Below are positions 60,800 through 64,000 of a DNA stretch of 64,000 nucleotides, one piece after another. Made by a program: the position numbers and the translations under genes. How positions within the stretch are numbered: position 1 is the stretch's first letter; the number at the start of each line of letters is the position of its first letter. Source of the DNA: Mesorhizobium shangrilense (GTDB lineage: Bacteria > Pseudomonadota > Alphaproteobacteria > Rhizobiales > Rhizobiaceae); NCBI RefSeq assembly GCF_028826155.1, contig NZ_JAQGPN010000001.1:1555501-1619500 (forward strand), written 5' to 3'. The notes below the pieces were generated by a model, which saw nothing but the letters and a program-made list of their open reading frames with translations, was not told the origin of the DNA and did not search any database.

Positions 60800-61408
60800 A
60801 TGGCAGCGCGCGGACTTGTCCACGGGCCGCTTGGCGGCAACTGCATCCACCTCTGCGTGGACATGCAGCGCCTGTTCGGGCCGGGCGGCCCTTGGCCCGT
60901 TCCCTGGGTGGAAAAGGTGCTTCCTGCAATCGAGGAACTGACCGGCAGGCATCCCGACAGGACGATCTTCACACGCTTCATCCCCGCCGTCCGGCCGGGC
61001 GAGGGGCCGGGGATGTGGGCGCGCTACTATCAACGCTGGGCCGCGGCGACCCTCAGCAACATTGATCCGGCCCTGGTGGAACTGGCGCCTTCGCTGGCGC
61101 GGTTCGTGCCGCCTGCGAAGGTTCTCGACAAGCGCGTCTACTCGCCCTGGACAGAGGGCGGCCTGGACGCGCTCCTCCACGGCTCAACAATCGATGCGCT
61201 TCTTGTCACCGGCGGCGAAACCGACGTGTGCGTGCTGGCGACAGTGCTGGGCGCCATCGACCGCGGCTTCCGGACGGTGATCGTAACCGACGCCATCTGC
61301 AGTTCCGCCGACCAGACGCACGATGCACTGATGGAACTCTATCGTTCGCGTTTCAGCGAGCAGGTAGAGGCGGTCACGATGGAGGAAGTTATTGATGGTT
61401 GGCGCTAA
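60800..61408 (+). CDS. Cysteine hydrolase, isochorismatase family
   Basis: The 202-residue protein has the isochorismatase-fold triad: Asp in HLCVDMQRLF, Lys in VLDKRVYSPW and the nucleophile Cys in GETDVCVLATVLGA, with the usual cis-peptide before it. Related enzymes are nicotinamidases or amidohydrolases; the substrate is unknown. It lies 18 bases after katE, so it is probably cotranscribed and part of the stress response. Confidence 0.88.
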   Translation: MAARGLVHGPLGGNCIHLCVDMQRLFGPGGPWPVPWVEKVLPAIEELTGRHPDRTIFTRFIPAVRPGEGPGMWARYYQRWAAATLSNIDPALVELAPSLARFVPPAKVLDKRVYSPWTEGGLDALLHGSTIDALLVTGGETDVCVLATVLGAIDRGFRTVIVTDAICSSADQTHDALMELYRSRFSEQVEAVTMEEVIDGWR

Positions 61409-61437
61409 GTGACGCTGACGGGGAGGGAGATGACATC

Positions 61438-62076
61438 ATGAGAACCCTGTTTCGGGACAACGGGCTGACAATCGTCCTCGCGGCCTTGTTCCTTTTTTCC
61501 GTGACCGGGATGATCTGGTCGGGCCATATGGCCCACAACCAAGAGCTCCAGCAGCATGGGTCGGAGCCCATAGGGCTGCTTGCCTATGTGACCAGCGGCG
61601 CCTTCCTCTCGGCGCTGTTCGAGAACTGGGAAAGCGAATTCCTGCAGATGTCGGCCTATGTGATGCTGACCGCCGTGCTGTTCCAGCGCGGCTCCGCAGA
61701 GTCGCGCGATCCAGACGATCCCCACCGGCCCGGCGACGAACTCCCTGCGGCAACCCGCGCGCGCAGTCCGATATTGTCATGGCTTTATTCCTATTCGCTG
61801 GGCCTCGCCCTTGCCGGGCTCTTCGTAATCTCCTTCGTCTTGCACTGGTGGGCGAGCTTCGCTGCGGCAAACGAGGAGGCCTTGCGCCACGGCGGCGAAA
61901 TTCAGAGCCTAGACAGCTATCTTCTCGATGCTCAGCTGTGGTTTGAGTCTTTCCAGAATTGGCAGTCCGAGTTTTTGTCGACTGCGGTCCTGGTCGTGCT
62001 GTCGATCTTCCTGCGCCACAAGGGTTCTCCAGAGTCAAAACCCGCCGGCGCGGCCAACGCCGAGACCGGCGCATAG
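61438..62076 (+). CDS. DUF6766-like membrane protein with internal duplication
   Basis: The 212-residue protein has about four transmembrane helices in two similar halves: FENWESEFLQMSAYVMLTAVLFQRGSAES in the first and FQNWQSEFLSTAVLVVLSIFLRHKGSPES in the second. Each half begins with a lone hydrophobic helix. It resembles what I recall as DUF6766, but family assignment needs a profile search. Function is unknown. A GGGAGGGAG ribosome site precedes the ATG. It probably belongs to the katE operon. Confidence 0.75.
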   Translation: MRTLFRDNGLTIVLAALFLFSVTGMIWSGHMAHNQELQQHGSEPIGLLAYVTSGAFLSALFENWESEFLQMSAYVMLTAVLFQRGSAESRDPDDPHRPGDELPAATRARSPILSWLYSYSLGLALAGLFVISFVLHWWASFAAANEEALRHGGEIQSLDSYLLDAQLWFESFQNWQSEFLSTAVLVVLSIFLRHKGSPESKPAGAANAETGA

Positions 62077-62252
62077 GCCGCCTGGTCTGCGTCAACCGAA
62101 GCGGCCAGCAGCGGTCTTCATCGAGGCGGGCTCAAGAAGCACTGTTCGATTGCTGCCGACCCGAGGGGCGGAACAATGAGACGCTGGCCATCCGGCAGCC
62201 GCCATGGATACGCGTGTGGGGAAATCAGGTGAGGAGGTGATCGAAACACGGC

Positions 62253-62277
62253 GGAACAATGTCCGCACCGGCCGGTT
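62253..62277 (+). promoter_or_regulatory. EcfG-type promoter upstream of the microprotein gene
   Basis: GGAAC (62253-62257) and GGTT (62274-62277) are separated by 16 bases, keeping the conserved GTT core. It lies 30 bases upstream of the ATG at 62307. Confidence 0.55.
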
Positions 62278-62306
62278 ATTGCTGTTCAACGAGAGGAAAT
62301 ACCCCC

Positions 62307-62381
62307 ATGCATGGCATAATTTACCTCGTCGGCCTCGTGGTCGTCATCCTGTTCATCCTGTCCGCCCTCGGCCTGCGTTGA
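62307..62381 (+). CDS. 24-residue membrane microprotein
   Basis: A 25-codon frame starts MHGIIYLVGLVVV and ends ILSALGLR, a single hydrophobic helix with a basic C-terminal residue. A GAGAGGAAA ribosome site lies seven bases upstream. Its TGA overlaps an ATG of the next frame (TGATG), and the next gene's better start is 12 bases further on. An EcfG-type promoter lies just upstream. Small proteins of this pattern occur in other Alphaproteobacteria, to my recollection, without a function. Confidence 0.6.
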   Translation: MHGIIYLVGLVVVILFILSALGLR

Positions 62382-62392
62382 TGGAGGGCGAA

Positions 62393-63274
62393 ATGACAGT
62401 CACTCAAACCGGGCCTTTGGAGGCTGTGGTCACGGACGAAGCCGCGGCCCGCTCTTACGTGGATTGGCCGGCCATCATTGCCGGGGTCGTGGTGGCAAGC
62501 GCCATCTCCTTCGTGCTTCTGACGTTCGGTTCGGCCATCGGGCTATCGATGGTGTCTGCTCGGGAAGGGGAATCTGCATCCCTTTTCTGGATATCGGTTG
62601 TCGGCGGCCTCTGGATTCTCTGGGTGCAGGTGAGTGCATCCTTGAGCGGCGGCTACCTGACCGGCCGGATGCGGCGGCGAGTGGGTGATGCGACTGAAGC
62701 AGAGTCCGACATCCGGGACGGCTCAAACGGATTGGTCATGTGGGGCCTTGCCACCCTGGTAGCAGCCGCCATCGCCTGGTCCGGTGCAACAGGAGCCGCA
62801 AGCGTCGTTGGGCAGACCGCAGGAGCCGCGGCTTCGACCGTCGGCCAAGCCGCGGACGCTCTCGATCCTTCCGCGCTCCTTGCTGACCGAGCGGTGCGCG
62901 GGCGGCCCGACGCACCGGCTGTCACGGAGGCGGACAGGCAATCCATCAGCCGCACTCTTCTGGCTGCCGCCACCGGCGATCAAATCGATCCGGCGGATCG
63001 CGACTACCTGGTGACGTTCATTGCGTCGAGGACGGGTCTTTCCCCGGAAGAAGCTTCGGCTAGGGTTGATCAGCTTGTGGAACAGGCGCGCTCCATTGAA
63101 ACACAAGCGCGTGAAGCGGCCGAACGAGCACGGCAGGCTTCAGTCGTTGCCGCGTTCCTCACGGCTGCGGCTCTGGCGCTCGGCGCTGCAGCGGCCTATT
63201 TCGCCGCGACGGTCGGAGGAAATCATCGCGACAAGGAGACCGTCATGGAAGGTTGGTATCGGCCGTGGCGGTAG
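62393..63274 (+). CDS. Gly/Ala-rich multi-pass membrane protein (PhnA-like in some annotations)
   Basis: The 293-residue protein has transmembrane segments near residues 25-50, 60-80 and 110-140, a polar region (about 160-220) and a final helix (about 250-275) preceded by an Ala/Arg/Glu-rich coiled-coil stretch. WPAIIAGVVVASAISFVLLTFGSAIGLSMVS resembles rhizobial membrane proteins sometimes called PhnA-like, a name that does not imply a phosphonate role. ATG at 62393 follows GGAGG by five bases. Function is unknown. Confidence 0.75.
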   Translation: MTVTQTGPLEAVVTDEAAARSYVDWPAIIAGVVVASAISFVLLTFGSAIGLSMVSAREGESASLFWISVVGGLWILWVQVSASLSGGYLTGRMRRRVGDATEAESDIRDGSNGLVMWGLATLVAAAIAWSGATGAASVVGQTAGAAASTVGQAADALDPSALLADRAVRGRPDAPAVTEADRQSISRTLLAAATGDQIDPADRDYLVTFIASRTGLSPEEASARVDQLVEQARSIETQAREAAERARQASVVAAFLTAAALALGAAAAYFAATVGGNHRDKETVMEGWYRPWR

Positions 63275-63547
63275 TCACTTTCCACTAAACCGAAGCTGTG
63301 ATCGGATTATGCGGGGGCTGGCCATCGGAGCCAGCCTCTCGGCAAGCCAGATGACTGACCGTCGCCCGCTCTCGCCCATGGGGACACCAAGCGCAGACAG
63401 GGGAGGTGCACGGCGCCTGCGCCGGCGTCCTGCCAAAGCACAGTACGGAAGGGACGTCCGTGCATTGCCCGACACCTCACGCGATTCCGAATCCTGGAAC
63501 CCGCTGCTCCACTCACGCATTTCACGCAGTTGAAGGCGAGGTGGAAC
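63275..63547. other. Gene-free interval before ligD
   Basis: About 270 bases with no convincing gene. A GGAAC with a weak partner CATT 17 bases downstream (about 63501-63526) might be a poor EcfG-type promoter for ligD. Short open frames lack ribosome sites. Confidence 0.4.
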
Positions 63548-64000
63548 GTGGCCCCTGACAAGCTGTCGACCTACAAGGCAAAGCGGGACTTCGAGACGAC
63601 GCAGGAGCCGAGCGGCAGCGTCGACGTCAAGGCGTCCAACCTACTGCGGTTCGTGATCCAGAAGCATGACGCGACCCGCCTCCACTACGATCTCCGGCTC
63701 GAACTGGACGGCGTGTTCAAGTCCTGGGCCGTGACGAAGGGCCCGTCGCTCGATCCCCACGACAAGCGGCTCGCCGTCGAGGTCGAGGACCATCCCCTGG
63801 ACTACGGAGACTTCGAGGGCACCATTCCCAAAGGCCAGTATGGCGGCGGCACCGTCATGCTGTGGGATCGCGGCCACTGGGAACCGGAAGACAAAGGGTC
63901 GGTCGAGCAGCAGCTCAGGAAGGGAGAGCTAAAGTTCCAGCTCGAAGGCAGGCGCCTCAAGGGCAGCTTCGTCCTGGTCCGCATGGACGGTGACCGGTTC
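63548..64000 (+). CDS. ligD: DNA ligase D, N-terminal 3'-phosphoesterase domain (truncated by window edge)
   Basis: The frame opens at a GTG (63548-63550) preceded by GAGGTG and stays open to the window end (151 codons). It encodes the LigD 3'-phosphoesterase domain: FVIQKHDATRLHYDLRLELDG, SWAVTKGPSLDP, VEDHPLDYGDFEGTIPKGQY and GGGTVMLWDRG, with the catalytic His, Asp and Arg residues. LigD works with Ku in non-homologous end joining. Whether the ligase and polymerase domains follow cannot be seen. Stress-linked NHEJ in rhizobia suits its position in this cluster. Confidence 0.92.
   Translation, partial: MAPDKLSTYKAKRDFETTQEPSGSVDVKASNLLRFVIQKHDATRLHYDLRLELDGVFKSWAVTKGPSLDPHDKRLAVEVEDHPLDYGDFEGTIPKGQYGGGTVMLWDRGHWEPEDKGSVEQQLRKGELKFQLEGRRLKGSFVLVRMDGDRF

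Noticed and set aside
63501..63526. EcfG promoter for ligD
   Set aside because: The spacing is 17 and the -10 is CATT, so both elements are off the best consensus; left as a remark, not a separate feature.

Overview
This is a GC-rich chromosomal window from an alphaproteobacterium of the order Hyphomicrobiales (Rhizobiales), most likely Mesorhizobium, Aminobacter or a relative in the Phyllobacteriaceae. The placement rests on gene content (DUF2125 protein next to tyrC-hisC, the TIGR02302 protein next to lysA-lptM-argH-tlpA, ftsEX with ydcF and plsC, ugpBAEC, the etfBA/hbd/pduO set) and on regulatory signatures typical of the class: a TTAA-N7-TTAA CtrA box, a GTTC-N7-GTTC LexA box and GGAAC-N16-GTT general-stress (EcfG) promoters. 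I saw no rRNA, tRNA, CRISPR array, phage or insertion sequence.

Layout. 1-3.3 kb: an edge-truncated saccharopine dehydrogenase-like gene divergent from an Lrp/AsnC regulator, a VOC protein, and a minus-strand run rpmB / queuosine-precursor transporter / spermidine synthase-like protein; the transporter has a preQ1-I riboswitch-like leader. 3.5-16.5 kb: mostly housekeeping and transport genes (DUF3108, DMT exporter, lysoplasmalogenase, ChaC-like enzyme, DUF2125, tyrC-hisC, lipid kinase, vWA protein, SLC13 permease, MFS, methyltransferase, gloB). 16.5-24 kb: plsC, ydcF, ftsEX with a CtrA box, hpt, a CpdR-like receiver protein, and a phosphoglycerol-transferase-like membrane enzyme with a threefold Pho box at its promoter. 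24-31.5 kb: TIGR02302, lysA, lptM, a lone nucleotidyltransferase, argH and tlpA.

31.6-36.2 kb holds the glycerol-3-phosphate ABC importer ugpBAEC. Each of its three intergenic gaps carries hairpin-forming palindromic repeats, and two of these supply the Shine-Dalgarno sequence of the next gene. An apparently orphan atpB (36.3-37.1 kb) and a 460-base gene-free stretch follow. From 37.5 to 49.6 kb the fatty-acid/electron-transfer set (hbd, etfA, etfB, pduO-type adenosyltransferase, twin-TM protein) is split by accessory genes: an MFS exporter, an ArsR-SRPBCC-RibD-like cassette, SOS-controlled dinB, a DMT transporter and a rhomboid protease. 49.7-55.4 kb: YihY, DMT, small proteins, gluQ, an AlkA-type glycosylase, an HNH protein and inorganic pyrophosphatase.

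55.4-64 kb looks like a general-stress island. Ferritin-like YciE/YciF protein, iron-permease-like protein, KGG-repeat protein, Crp/Fnr regulator, large catalase KatE, isochorismatase-family hydrolase, DUF6766 membrane protein, a 24-residue membrane microprotein, a glycine/alanine-rich membrane protein and the 5' end of ligD are clustered. Several are preceded by sequences matching the EcfG promoter, suggesting shared induction by the PhyR-NepR-EcfG pathway. A perfect 40-bp tandem duplication has shifted the reading frame at the end of the iron-permease-like gene.
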